A DNA stretch of 64,000 nt from assembly GCA_963663675.1 (NCBI GenBank), contig OY760498.1, forward strand, positions 1,426,001 through 1,490,000. The letters are read 5' to 3'. Below, piece after piece: positions 26,497-35,558 of the stretch; position 1 is the first letter of the stretch; each line of letters begins with the position of its first letter. The notes under the pieces are model-generated. The model was not told the DNA's origin, did not search any database, and saw nothing but the letters and a program-made list of their open reading frames with translations. The DNA is from CAINVV01 sp963663675. GTDB taxonomy: Bacteria > Bacteroidota > Bacteroidia > Bacteroidales > Prolixibacteraceae. A program made the position numbers and the translations under genes.

Positions 26497-27417
26497 TTAA
26501 TTTAATTCGGGATATTCAACTCGTCGCAATTCTTGCTTAAAACATCTTGCCAGTGATGCTGTTGTTTGCTGAACCGCCAGCATCAAGGGACTTTTACGAC
26601 CGTTGATTATCACATCCAAAACCGGAATTTGCAATAGTCTGGCTTTTTGGACTTTAGTTAATTCTTGCGAGATTTCGTCACTTTGCATCATCTCAACAAT
26701 TATCTTATCAACAAACGGCCGATAAGGTTCCATGACGTCATCAGCCAGACAGTAAGCATTGTACCGGTTGTGGTGATGAATGCCGAAAGTTGGTAAGAGT
26801 CCGGATGAGACAAGTGACCTGGCAACCACCGCCCTGAGAATCGCGTAGCCGTAATTCAATTGACAATTGGGTGCCAGTCCGTCAGGGTCCCGTCTGAAAT
26901 CAAGGGAAGTATCAAATAGTTCACTCCAGTAATAGGCGGCTGCCCTGGCTTCATGATTTTCAGAATCTCCGCTCTTTACCTGATCCGCCCAATATTTCAT
27001 GTTTTCAATCTTCTTTTTGCACTCTTTCAACAGGGCTGCCTGATTTAATATTTTCTGACGGATGGTTTGTTGCCAAAGTTGCTTGCGCAATGGTTCCGAT
27101 GCATTGATCTGATGTTTAAATCTTTCGCTTTGGGTTGTATTTCCTTCCAGGGGGAGCAGCAATCCTGAGGGCATATGTCGGCTGTCGCAAGTGATTAGTG
27201 CAGCGTTATTTTCCAAAAGTGCATTAATAACTAAATGAGTCAGGGTGATCTGCGGATGGTCGATCACCATCACCCCGATATCCTCGATCGGGATGGTGAT
27301 GGTCCTGTCTTTTTCGGACAGAATGGAGGCCTCAGGTAAACTTACAACCAGCTGTTTATCCTTGAAATTCAGATATGCAGGATTTCCAAAATATAGAGTT
27401 CTTTTAATCATAGTCAT
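26497..27417 (-). CDS. cas1: CRISPR-associated integrase Cas1 (type II)
   Basis: This 306-aa integrase inserts new spacers into the array with Cas2. The active-site residues are visible: Glu156 in NHEARAAAYYW, the His cluster 214-216 in GIHHHNRYN and the Asp pair 226-227 in LADDVMEPYRPFVDK. The length and sequence fit type II Cas1. The ATG at 27417 begins MTMIKRTLYFGNPAYL; a second Met two codons on is also possible. No cas4 or csn2 is present, which with cas9 defines subtype II-C. A gap of 180 bp separates it from cas9. Confidence 0.97.
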   Translation of the reverse strand: MTMIKRTLYFGNPAYLNFKDKQLVVSLPEASILSEKDRTITIPIEDIGVMVIDHPQITLTHLVINALLENNAALITCDSRHMPSGLLLPLEGNTTQSERFKHQINASEPLRKQLWQQTIRQKILNQAALLKECKKKIENMKYWADQVKSGDSENHEARAAAYYWSELFDTSLDFRRDPDGLAPNCQLNYGYAILRAVVARSLVSSGLLPTFGIHHHNRYNAYCLADDVMEPYRPFVDKIIVEMMQSDEISQELTKVQKARLLQIPVLDVIINGRKSPLMLAVQQTTASLARCFKQELRRVEYPELN

Positions 27418-27597
27418 CAGTTTTTGTTAAGGAAGGTCGGGGTTTCTAATAGATGAACCACATAGAATGAAATTTTTTCTCCACTATCAACCTCCTGAAA
27501 GTGTTAAAGAGACCTAATCAAGGCTTTCTGAAATTTCTTGCAGATGTCACAAAAATTATGCATCAATCATCGATACAGGTACTTAATCAGTATCAAA

Positions 27598-30500
27598 TTA
27601 AATTGGTTTCCCGTTTAATGTAGTTATTTGGCCAATACGGTTTATCTGGAGTTTAAAACATGCTTCCTTAAGAGAAACTCCCTCAATATTCTCAAGTTTG
27701 TTTAATTGGCCATATTCAAATTTGTCTACAATTGATGAGGCAATGTTGTTAGCAATTCCATACAACCGACTACCTGTAAAGCTTACAATTTTGTAAACTC
27801 GATTTACCTGTTCAAATGATAAGTTTGAAAAATCAATTGATGGATTGATTATTGCATCTTCCTTGGATCGAATATAGACTAAGTCATTTGGGCAAAGGTG
27901 GAATACCAATTGTTCTCCTTTTTCGTTGGTTTCAGGCACTGGTTTAAGACCTTGTTTTTGCCTTTCAATCACGATATTCAAAGGGATACTTTCGTAGCTT
28001 CGCTTGCCTTCGCTGTTTTGGTAGATGGCAAAAAAGAGATTGGTACCTTTGGCTGCTTCCACATACTTTGTATTCTTGTTCCCAATATTACCCACGTTAA
28101 ATTTATTCCCTTTGGGTTCAAATGACCTAACCTTAAAGATAGGTTGGTGGAATTTACCATTATTTAGCCCAACGATGTTTTTATTCATTTCGTCAAGGCC
28201 ATCGGGCGAGAACGCTAATTCAGGATGCTCAATTATTTTCCCATCTTTAGTTTCATTATATTTTTCAAGATGATTAAGCATGATCTTCTGGCTGGCTGTA
28301 TCGGTAATGCTCTTGATGCCTGCAGAATTATACGATTCGTCAACTGTAGTTCTGGAAGCGACCATCTCGTTTTCAAAATAGTAGATTTCAACTTTTGAAA
28401 TCTCTTTTCCATCCCATTTGTCATCCAATTCCTTGAAAAACCTCCGGAGCATTGTCTTGTCAAAACCTTGTTTTACAAGTGTTTTAATTTGACTTTTCAG
28501 GGATTTATCGACAATCATCTGCCATTGGTCAAGTGCAGGCGAGAGCTGCACGGTTTTTTTGAATCGTAGCTGTACCAAACCTGCTACTGTCTCCTTGTGC
28601 ATTGGCTTACGTATAGCCCAATGGTGGCCGGTTTCTTGCTTGGCGAAGACTTTTTTGAGGCTTCCGTCTTCCTGTCTTTCCCATTTCTGATACCAATTGC
28701 TGGTTTTATTAATTACTCTCAGGTTTTGTTTAAAACTGACAATGGTCGTAGATAGAGTCTGTTTTGCATCTTGCGTAAAAGTTTCCCATGGTTTGTAAAA
28801 TAACCACTTGTAGTTTCCATTCTCATCAGGTTTTGATTTGAAGCATAGCTTTTGCTTCAGGTCATATCGGGACTCTTTTGATGTTGATTTAGCCGATTCA
28901 TTGTTCAAATAATTAATATGACTTCTTGAAGCACATGCGATAGCCAAAGCATCCATAGCGTGATGACGGTGGTCGATTCGTTTCTTTACAAAGCCTTTTT
29001 GTAGTTCCAGCGGCATCTCTGTTTGGAAAACTCGCTTGCCTTCCTTATTGGTCCAATGGCCAAAGTTGTTGCTATTGGTAAGGGTATTCAACCTTTCAAA
29101 GCGAGGGGTAATAATTTCATTCCATACATCGTTCAGTCCCCATTCTTGCTTTAATGTTGACGTTATACTTCCGTTACTAGCGGCAATATTTTTTGAGGTA
29201 GTTTCAACTTCCCCTTCTTCTCTGACAATATTTGATAAAAGATTCTTGATCAGTATGCTGATATAACGGCTGTCATTCAATTGCCGGTTGATAAATTCAT
29301 CGGGAATATCTTCCATAAGCAATTTTTTTAATTTGCCTCTGCTCTTTGCAAAACGGTTTTTTACAAAGTCTTCGTATGCATCGAGCGTGAAAAGTTTTAC
29401 CCGTTTACCAAAATCCAATTCAATTATTTTACCAGAAAATTCTTTTATGTAAGCATAAGCGGTTCTGTTGCCTTTATCCTTGTTAACCTCAGATTCGCAG
29501 ATGATCTTATTACTTAACGAATCGTCGAAATATCGTGACTGCGGAATAATATGCTCAATTTCGTAATTTGAAGTAAAGAGTTTGCTGAGCGGAATTACTT
29601 CTCCGGTGTATGGTGAACGGTATTGTTGATCGAGCCAAAGCTTATACCGGGTCAATTCCGCCGAAGTGGGCTGGGCGTTTTTACTGATTTTCAGAATTTC
29701 CTCCGGGATATCTGTAACAGCACTTAAGACGCCCTCTTCGAATAATTTAAGGATCTCTTGCTGACTGGGTGAATAGGGACGTACATTTTGAACTGTAATG
29801 TCGTTCTTCAGTTCTGCCAGTAACGCCTTGATTCGAAGGTTTGTATTTTCATTATCCGTATTGATTGATGTGATTCTTTTACGTTGATCCGCTGTATTTT
29901 TCATTTCACGACCCAACTCAATATGGATTTCGTCGAAGAAATCTCTATTTCCATTGCCATACTGTTCCCAAATATCGGTAACAACTCTTAAAGTTTCCGT
30001 TACGACTTGTTCTACAATTGGATTCCGCAGTGAATGTTGCTTAAACGTATGTTTTAGGTAGTGTTCAATATCAGTCGGCACCTCCCATTTAACCACTTCG
30101 CCCTCTTCGGAATGTCTGCCATAAACGGCATAACAAGCCTGATATGTATTCAGGGAGGTTAAAGGGTTACGGCAGTGGATAAAGCTTTTTAAAACTTGCT
30201 TTGGAATATCATCATCTGTGATCGTTGCAATTTTACTTTTGTCGTAATCAATTGAATCCAGTCGCTCTACAATATCAGAAACCCTTTTCTTAGTCACCGC
30301 CGAAATTGCTTCTTCCGACCAGTATTTGCCCCTACGCATCAATGGCAAAAGTTTTTTGATTGCCTTTGCAGAGTATGCTCCATATTCTTTCTTAAATGGA
30401 GCAAATTTCTTGAAGTTCTCAACAAATTCTTTTGGCAAATGATGCTTACGAGCAAATGTTGTCAGCGCTTTTTCTATTTCCTGTTTATCTTCAACTGAAT

Positions 30501-32172
30501 ACAAGATGTGCCAAATACTTTCTTCAATTTCTTCGGTTAGAAAGTCAGATGGGATATTGGATGCTTTTAATTTTGTAATTATCTGTGATCTTGTCTCGTT
30601 CGCCGGATATGTTTTGTCCTCCACATAATTCCACCTGTATAATTCTGTATTTTTTTTAATGTTAAACGCCGGATATTTCAGTAAGGCTTTCTGGTCAATG
30701 TCTTTACGGTCATTTAGATAGTCAAATAGTGCTACCCAATCGTCCTCCGATTTAAGGAATTCGGCTGTGACGTTGATATCAGTATATAGCCTGCCATCGA
30801 TATATTTTTCGCGCTGATAAATTGAAAGGTTTTGTAAAAACTGCCATAACCGAAACTCCTGGAACAATGGATGCGACTTTGCAATACATTTCAAGGCATC
30901 AGTTTGCTTTATTCTTTCTTTGTCAATGTATTTACGTGATTCGTATCGGCACTCACTAATTTCGGATTTTTTGCTTTTAAGTGGTCGTTGATAAAAAATA
31001 ATATCATTAATGAAGAGATGGGTAAAGTCTTTTTGGCTATATGTAAGCCTATGCTCCTTGTTATTGCGGTAAAGTTCCTCAAGACAATCTGTATAGTACT
31101 TTTTGTCTTTTAATCCAGGATGAAAGGTTTGTTGTTTATCTAATATAAGTTTCAACTCTTCACGGTAGAATTTTCGTTCAATTGTACGGACGAGCTTCCC
31201 TTTAATCTTTTGTCCCGGTGATAGGAGCAAAGCATCATAAATATAAGTACCAACAGTAAGTTTACTCTTCTCGATTTCAGCTTCAGTTTTCTTTTTCACC
31301 AAGGTCCAGTCATCTCCACCTGGTGATCGAAATGAGCGTTTTTCTTTTCCTTCTTTGTCAGTTTTAACACTTCCGTCATCGTTGAGTTCAGTTGTGACAA
31401 TGAATTCTTTGGTTTTACCAACCCAGTCAAGTGGTGTTCGGCTTGTCCTTCTGTAAATCCATCCATTTTCCAAAACGACATTATACCATATTTCATCTTT
31501 ACTTTTTTTATCACCACTATCCAAAACGTCAACCACTTTAAGTGCATGAAATTCGACCTGTTTATTTTTGTTTTCATCTTCATCTTCTCCACGGAGTTGA
31601 TAGTAGCCACGTTTCTGATTAAAATGGAATAATATCCAAGCTAATTCAGCTTTTTCAACCGGATAGGTCAATGCTTTTTTCCGGAGATAATAGATAGTCC
31701 AGTCGTATGGTATCTTCTGATTGTTATTAAATAATTGAGGTTGTCGTAGTCGAAAATCCGCAATCATTTCATTGAACGAGTTTTTGAAAATGAATTCAAA
31801 TTGTCCTTGGGCATTCAATTGATAAGCTATTTTAGGCTCAGAATGTTCAATAAACTGACCTAAATGCTGGTCAAAGTCTATCTGACTGGAATAGTGTTCA
31901 GGAAGAAATCCAAGAATATTAAGAACTCTGTTCAATCGTTCCCTCCTTAATAGAAATCGTTCCCTTAATCTTCTAATACCTCTGAAATTAGTCCTGTCTG
32001 AGGTTTGAGAGATTGAGTTTCCTTTTTCAAAATCGCTTATACTTGCCTGATCCATTGGAATAATGCGAGACCCCATTCCAAGAATTTTACCGGTTTTTTC
32101 GCTGTAATTTTGTTCTGTGAGTGCCCACCCAATACTATTGGTACCTAAATCCAGCCCTAAGATTTTTTTCAT
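27598..32172 (-). CDS. cas9: CRISPR-associated RNA-guided endonuclease Cas9 (type II-C)
   Basis: This 1524-aa nuclease uses a crRNA:tracrRNA pair to cut both strands of matching DNA. RuvC-I is at the start (LGLDLGTNSIGWALTE, catalytic Asp8). The arginine-rich bridge helix follows at about 58-85 (RGIRRLRERFLLRRERLNR). RuvC-II has Glu752 (IHIELGREM), the HNH nuclease has His874 (YEIEHIIPQSRYFDD) and RuvC-III has His1071 and Asp1074 (DHRHHAMDALA). All catalytic residues are intact, so it should be active. About 450 residues follow RuvC-III and must include the PAM-interacting part. This is longer than most II-C Cas9 proteins, though large forms are known in Bacteroidota. The start lies only 8 bp from the tracrRNA promoter on the other strand. 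Confidence 0.98.
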   Translation of the reverse strand: MKKILGLDLGTNSIGWALTEQNYSEKTGKILGMGSRIIPMDQASISDFEKGNSISQTSDRTNFRGIRRLRERFLLRRERLNRVLNILGFLPEHYSSQIDFDQHLGQFIEHSEPKIAYQLNAQGQFEFIFKNSFNEMIADFRLRQPQLFNNNQKIPYDWTIYYLRKKALTYPVEKAELAWILFHFNQKRGYYQLRGEDEDENKNKQVEFHALKVVDVLDSGDKKSKDEIWYNVVLENGWIYRRTSRTPLDWVGKTKEFIVTTELNDDGSVKTDKEGKEKRSFRSPGGDDWTLVKKKTEAEIEKSKLTVGTYIYDALLLSPGQKIKGKLVRTIERKFYREELKLILDKQQTFHPGLKDKKYYTDCLEELYRNNKEHRLTYSQKDFTHLFINDIIFYQRPLKSKKSEISECRYESRKYIDKERIKQTDALKCIAKSHPLFQEFRLWQFLQNLSIYQREKYIDGRLYTDINVTAEFLKSEDDWVALFDYLNDRKDIDQKALLKYPAFNIKKNTELYRWNYVEDKTYPANETRSQIITKLKASNIPSDFLTEEIEESIWHILYSVEDKQEIEKALTTFARKHHLPKEFVENFKKFAPFKKEYGAYSAKAIKKLLPLMRRGKYWSEEAISAVTKKRVSDIVERLDSIDYDKSKIATITDDDIPKQVLKSFIHCRNPLTSLNTYQACYAVYGRHSEEGEVVKWEVPTDIEHYLKHTFKQHSLRNPIVEQVVTETLRVVTDIWEQYGNGNRDFFDEIHIELGREMKNTADQRKRITSINTDNENTNLRIKALLAELKNDITVQNVRPYSPSQQEILKLFEEGVLSAVTDIPEEILKISKNAQPTSAELTRYKLWLDQQYRSPYTGEVIPLSKLFTSNYEIEHIIPQSRYFDDSLSNKIICESEVNKDKGNRTAYAYIKEFSGKIIELDFGKRVKLFTLDAYEDFVKNRFAKSRGKLKKLLMEDIPDEFINRQLNDSRYISILIKNLLSNIVREEGEVETTSKNIAASNGSITSTLKQEWGLNDVWNEIITPRFERLNTLTNSNNFGHWTNKEGKRVFQTEMPLELQKGFVKKRIDHRHHAMDALAIACASRSHINYLNNESAKSTSKESRYDLKQKLCFKSKPDENGNYKWLFYKPWETFTQDAKQTLSTTIVSFKQNLRVINKTSNWYQKWERQEDGSLKKVFAKQETGHHWAIRKPMHKETVAGLVQLRFKKTVQLSPALDQWQMIVDKSLKSQIKTLVKQGFDKTMLRRFFKELDDKWDGKEISKVEIYYFENEMVASRTTVDESYNSAGIKSITDTASQKIMLNHLEKYNETKDGKIIEHPELAFSPDGLDEMNKNIVGLNNGKFHQPIFKVRSFEPKGNKFNVGNIGNKNTKYVEAAKGTNLFFAIYQNSEGKRSYESIPLNIVIERQKQGLKPVPETNEKGEQLVFHLCPNDLVYIRSKEDAIINPSIDFSNLSFEQVNRVYKIVSFTGSRLYGIANNIASSIVDKFEYGQLNKLENIEGVSLKEACFKLQINRIGQITTLNGKPI

Positions 32173-32179
32173 GGTTCAG

Positions 32180-32209
32180 TTGAATAATATATTTTATTTA
32201 TTATCTTTG
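32180..32209 (+). promoter_or_regulatory. tracrRNA promoter
   Basis: TTG at 32180-32182, an exact 19-bp spacer and TATCTTTG at 32202-32209 match the Bacteroidota TTG-N19-TAnnTTTG promoter perfectly. Transcription should begin about 4-7 bases later, exactly where the anti-repeat begins. The same TATCTTTGA nonamer occurs in every CRISPR repeat. Confidence 0.7.
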
Positions 32210-32213
32210 AGTT

Positions 32214-32292
32214 ACAATTTGAAGCAAATCACAATAAGGATTATTCCGTTGTGAAAACATCTAAAGCGGCGCGAAAGCGTCGCTTTCTTTCT
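32214..32292 (+). ncRNA. tracrRNA
   Basis: This RNA pairs with crRNA repeats and is bound by Cas9. Bases 32214-32234 (ACAATTTGAAGCAAATCACA and the following A) complement the first part of the repeat with one mismatch and one missing base. A nexus-like element with AAGGATTATTCCGTT follows. A 10-bp terminator stem with a GAAA loop (32263-32286) and a T-rich tail end it. It is transcribed away from cas9, whose ATG is at 32172. The predicted length is about 79 nt; the exact ends are inferred. Confidence 0.88.
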
Positions 32293-32485
32293 TTAAATTA
32301 AATTATAAATTGTATTTTATTAATATTAGGTATTTGAAGATATAACGCGAATGAATCAAAGGTCCTGTTCATTTGTCGTGAAACATAAAGTTAGTATTTT
32401 TTTACCTCACGAGTATTTTTAATGAAAATAACCGGCCAAACTAACGAATATCTTAAATGAAATTAGGTGATATCGAAAAAGTACG

Positions 32486-32496
32486 TAATTTTGTAC
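32486..32496 (+). promoter_or_regulatory. Candidate yefM-yoeB promoter and operator
   Basis: The box TAATTTTG (32486-32493) lies 24 bp before the antitoxin ATG. It is flanked by GTAC at 32481-32484 and TGTAC at 32492-32496, a small inverted repeat. YefM operators are known to use TGTACA-like cores, so autoregulation is plausible. Confidence 0.35.
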
Positions 32497-32516
32497 GGAT
32501 TTAATTTTATTCTAAC

Positions 32517-32774
32517 ATGAGAGCCGTCAATTATTCAGAACTGAGGCAAAATTTAAAAACCAGCCTCGATGCCGTTTCCAATGATGAAGAATTGTTGGTT
32601 GTACACCGGCCTAAAGGGAAAAGTATTGTAATGATGCCGTTGGATGAATTCAATTCCCTGCAGGAAACCTACCATTTGAACAAGAGCAAGGCCAACCGTC
32701 AGCGTCTTGAGGAATCTATCGATAACATCAATGAAAAGCGCGATTTGATGAAGCGCTCCATTATCGAACAATAG
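32517..32774 (+). CDS. yefM: YefM/Phd-family antitoxin
   Basis: This 85-aa antitoxin neutralises the adjacent YoeB toxin and represses its own operon. The N-terminal fold has the classic MRAVNYSELRQNLKTSLDAV start and VVHRPKGKSIVMMPLDEFN in the DNA-binding part. The C-terminal 30 residues (YHLNKSKANRQRLEESIDNI) form the toxin-binding helix. It is separated from the toxin gene by one base, as expected for a coupled pair. Confidence 0.95.
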   Translation: MRAVNYSELRQNLKTSLDAVSNDEELLVVHRPKGKSIVMMPLDEFNSLQETYHLNKSKANRQRLEESIDNINEKRDLMKRSIIEQ

Positions 32775-32775
32775 C

Positions 32776-33030
32776 ATGGATATTCTTTGGGACAAATCAG
32801 CCTGGGAAGATTATCAGTTTTGGATGGAGAATGACCGTAAAGTATTTCTGAAGATAAATTCATTGATCAAGGAATGTCAGCGTACTCCATTCACCGGAAC
32901 AGGAAAGCCGGAAGCTTTGAAGCAAAACTTATCCGGGTTCTGGTCCCGCCGTATCACCGGCGAGCATCGGTTAATTTACAGGGCTGATGATGATATTTTG
33001 TACATTGCCCAATGTCGGTATCATTATTAA
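32776..33030 (+). CDS. yoeB: YoeB-family mRNA interferase toxin
   Basis: This 84-aa RelE-superfamily toxin cuts mRNA at the ribosome. The whole length matches YoeB, from MDILWDKSAWEDYQFW through LIKECQRTPFTGTGKPEALK and FWSRRITGEHRLIYR to the C-terminal CRYHY. The catalytic Glu, Arg and His and the terminal Tyr of the family are all present, so it should be active. The pair lies about 225 bp beyond the tracrRNA terminator. Confidence 0.95.
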   Translation: MDILWDKSAWEDYQFWMENDRKVFLKINSLIKECQRTPFTGTGKPEALKQNLSGFWSRRITGEHRLIYRADDDILYIAQCRYHY

Positions 33031-33304
33031 CACATGTCATACACTTTGGAATATGTACCTTAATGATGTAAGTAATTGATATAATGATTATCCGGTACTG
33101 TGCAATTGAAATCAGTGGTTGGAATGATCCCGTATTCAGACAAAAATAAAAAATATAATGATTCTAAAGTAACCGATAATTAGTTGATCAGCCTTGCCCT
33201 CAAACAGGTTGATTCATTTGCAGCTGGTTTATCGTTTTAATTCCCTCCGCCCTGTTTTATTTGAGAGTAATTTGGTATTTTGGTGAAATATTAAATACCG
33301 TTTT

Positions 33305-34882
33305 ATGAGAAAATTCAGACATCATTTTCGAATCCTGGTGCCTTTCATTGTTTGTATTTTTTTGAATATTTCTGTCAGCGCCCAGATAATCAGGTCCCCG
33401 GAGATTGACAGCCTGGTAGTAAGAACCATGAAAGCCTTCGATGTTCCGGGAATAGCGGTTGCTGTTGTCAGGGGAAACAAGATTGTGCACTTAAAAGGAT
33501 ATGGTGTACGTTCCCTCCATACAAAACTCGAGGTTGATCCGAATACTCTTTTTGGAATTGCGTCCAACAGCAAAGCGTTCACCACTGCCGCGCTGGGGAT
33601 CCTGGTTGACGAGAAAAAATTGCACTGGGATGACAAGGTTATCGATTATATTCCTGAATTCAGGCTCTACAGCCCTTATGTAACGGAGGAATTCACCATC
33701 AGGGATTTGCTCACTCACCGAAGCGGATTGGGAATGGGTGCCGGTGATCTGATGATCTGGCCTGGAGGCAATGATTTTACGGTAGCAGATATCATCCATA
33801 ACCTGCGTTTTCTGAAACCGGTTTCGGGATTCAGAACAAAATTTGATTACGATAATCTGCTATATATTGTTGCGGGAGAGGTAGTTGCGAGAGTTTCTAA
33901 ATTGAGTTGGGAAGATTTCATTGAAGAAAGGATCATGAAACCCCTGGGTATGAACGGAAGCGCAGCAACTTTCAGCAGGCTAAAAGACAAATCCAACGTA
34001 ATAGACCCGCATGCCCCTTTGGATGGAGTACTGCAGGTTATTGACAGGGATTTTACCGAAACTGGTGATGCAGCCGGGGGTATATACAGCAATATCACCG
34101 ATATGTGCAAATGGATAATCATGCAGATGAACAATGGAAAATATGGTGATAAATCAGAAAATCAGTTATTTAGTAAGGAGGTGCATGAGGCAATGTGGAC
34201 TCCTAATACAATAATTCCTGCCAGAACAATTTCACCTTACAACACTCATTTTAGCAGTTACGGACTTGGCTGGTTCCTTAGCGATGTGAAGGGATACAAG
34301 CAGGTTTCGCATACCGGGGGACTTGGAGGAATAGTAACCCAGGTGACCCTTTTCCCGGAGAAGAAGCTTGGCATCATCGTCTTTACCAATCAGCAGTCAG
34401 GTGCTGCTTTTTCCTCTATAACCAACACAATCAAAGACAGTTACCTGGGGCTCCCCAGGACGAACTGGATTAAGGCTTACAGCGACCAGGTTTCAGAACA
34501 GGTACTGAATGCAAAAAAAATATCGGATGAAATATGGAAGGATATTGAATTGCAGCAGGGAAAATCTTCATCATCCCAGTCAGATAGCTTATATACAGGT
34601 ACTTATACTGACCCGTGGCTGGGGGATGTGACGATATCGGCAAAAAACGGAAAAATGTGGTTTGACACAAAAAGGTCGCCCAAACTTTCAGGTGAAATGA
34701 TGTTTTACAAGGGCAATACCTTTGTGGTCAAATGGAAAGACAGGAGTATGGACGCAGACGCATTTGCAGTTTTTTTACTTGACCGTCAAGGCAAAGCATC
34801 CGGCATGACTATGAAAGCGATTTCTCCGCTGACAGATTTCAGTTTCGATTTTCAGGATCTGGAATTTAAGCGAAAAGAATAG
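33305..34882 (+). CDS. Secreted serine hydrolase, beta-lactamase (class C)/PBP4-like, with DUF3471
   Basis: This 525-aa protein begins with a signal peptide (MRKFRHHFRILVPFIVCIFL, cleaved near SVSAQ). The beta-lactamase-related domain (about 35-385) carries Ser87-x-x-Lys90 (SNSK), Tyr182-Asp183-Asn184 and an HTGGLGG motif near residue 338. These are the three active-site motifs of serine beta-lactamase and esterase relatives. A C-terminal DUF3471-like domain (about 425-520) starts GTYTDPWLGDVTI. The substrate may be a peptide, ester or D-amino peptide; true antibiotic resistance is unlikely for this type. It appears to be a single gene; a short GCTGAA/TTCAGC hairpin follows at 34890-34905. 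Confidence 0.88.
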   Translation: MRKFRHHFRILVPFIVCIFLNISVSAQIIRSPEIDSLVVRTMKAFDVPGIAVAVVRGNKIVHLKGYGVRSLHTKLEVDPNTLFGIASNSKAFTTAALGILVDEKKLHWDDKVIDYIPEFRLYSPYVTEEFTIRDLLTHRSGLGMGAGDLMIWPGGNDFTVADIIHNLRFLKPVSGFRTKFDYDNLLYIVAGEVVARVSKLSWEDFIEERIMKPLGMNGSAATFSRLKDKSNVIDPHAPLDGVLQVIDRDFTETGDAAGGIYSNITDMCKWIIMQMNNGKYGDKSENQLFSKEVHEAMWTPNTIIPARTISPYNTHFSSYGLGWFLSDVKGYKQVSHTGGLGGIVTQVTLFPEKKLGIIVFTNQQSGAAFSSITNTIKDSYLGLPRTNWIKAYSDQVSEQVLNAKKISDEIWKDIELQQGKSSSSQSDSLYTGTYTDPWLGDVTISAKNGKMWFDTKRSPKLSGEMMFYKGNTFVVKWKDRSMDADAFAVFLLDRQGKASGMTMKAISPLTDFSFDFQDLEFKRKE

Positions 34883-35046
34883 GCCGCCTGCTGAAAATCT
34901 TCAGCCAAGTGCCGGTAAATTTTCAAGCCGGACTTTGGCCGGGTATTAAATTTAAAATCTGAACTATTAAGGTAACTTTGCAGCCGGCCCGGAGTACCCT
35001 TGTGGTGGTTCCTTGGGCCTTTCAAACAATAAATGCAAAAATAAAA

Positions 35047-35436
35047 GTGACCATAGATAAATTATTCCTTCTGAAGTTTATAAAGTTCTGTGCCGTAGGA
35101 TTTTCAGGAATGATCATCGACTTTGGAACAACCTGGATTTTAAAGGAGAAGGTCCGGATAAACAAATACGTCGCCAATTCAACGGGCTTTACTTTGGCAG
35201 CAACATCCAACTATTTCTTAAATAGATTCTGGACTTTTCATAGTGAAAATCAGCAGGTTGCGACAGAATATTTTTCTTTTATGATCATATCGGTGGCAGG
35301 TTTGGCCATCAATAACTTTGTGATTTTTTTGGTTCATGACAAGATGAAACTGAATTTTTATATCGCTAAGGTAATTGCTGTAGGCGTTGTCACGTTATGG
35401 AATTTTATGATGAATTACCTGTTTACATTCAGGTAA
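35047..35436 (+). CDS. GtrA family membrane protein
   Basis: This four-helix membrane protein of about 129 aa belongs to the GtrA group, thought to help move lipid-linked sugars (undecaprenyl-phosphate-glucose) across the membrane. KFIKFCAVGFSGMIIDFGTT opens the domain, SNYFLNRFWTF lies in the middle, and NFMMNYLFTFR closes it, all typical. There is no ATG: a GTG at 35047 after an A-rich stretch gives a normal length, while a TTG at 34978 preceded by AAGG would add 23 residues. It lies 122 bp before a GT39-type glycosyltransferase, a common pairing. Confidence 0.85.
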   Translation: MTIDKLFLLKFIKFCAVGFSGMIIDFGTTWILKEKVRINKYVANSTGFTLAATSNYFLNRFWTFHSENQQVATEYFSFMIISVAGLAINNFVIFLVHDKMKLNFYIAKVIAVGVVTLWNFMMNYLFTFR

Positions 35437-35558
35437 TTACAAGGCAGCCTGTATAATTTTCATCTGGAATGACGAGACTGGAGAAATGAAAAAATAGGTA
35501 GTTTTGCAGCTTAAACCGGCCAGTCAGCAACATTTCAGAAACAATCTCTTTTTTAGTT

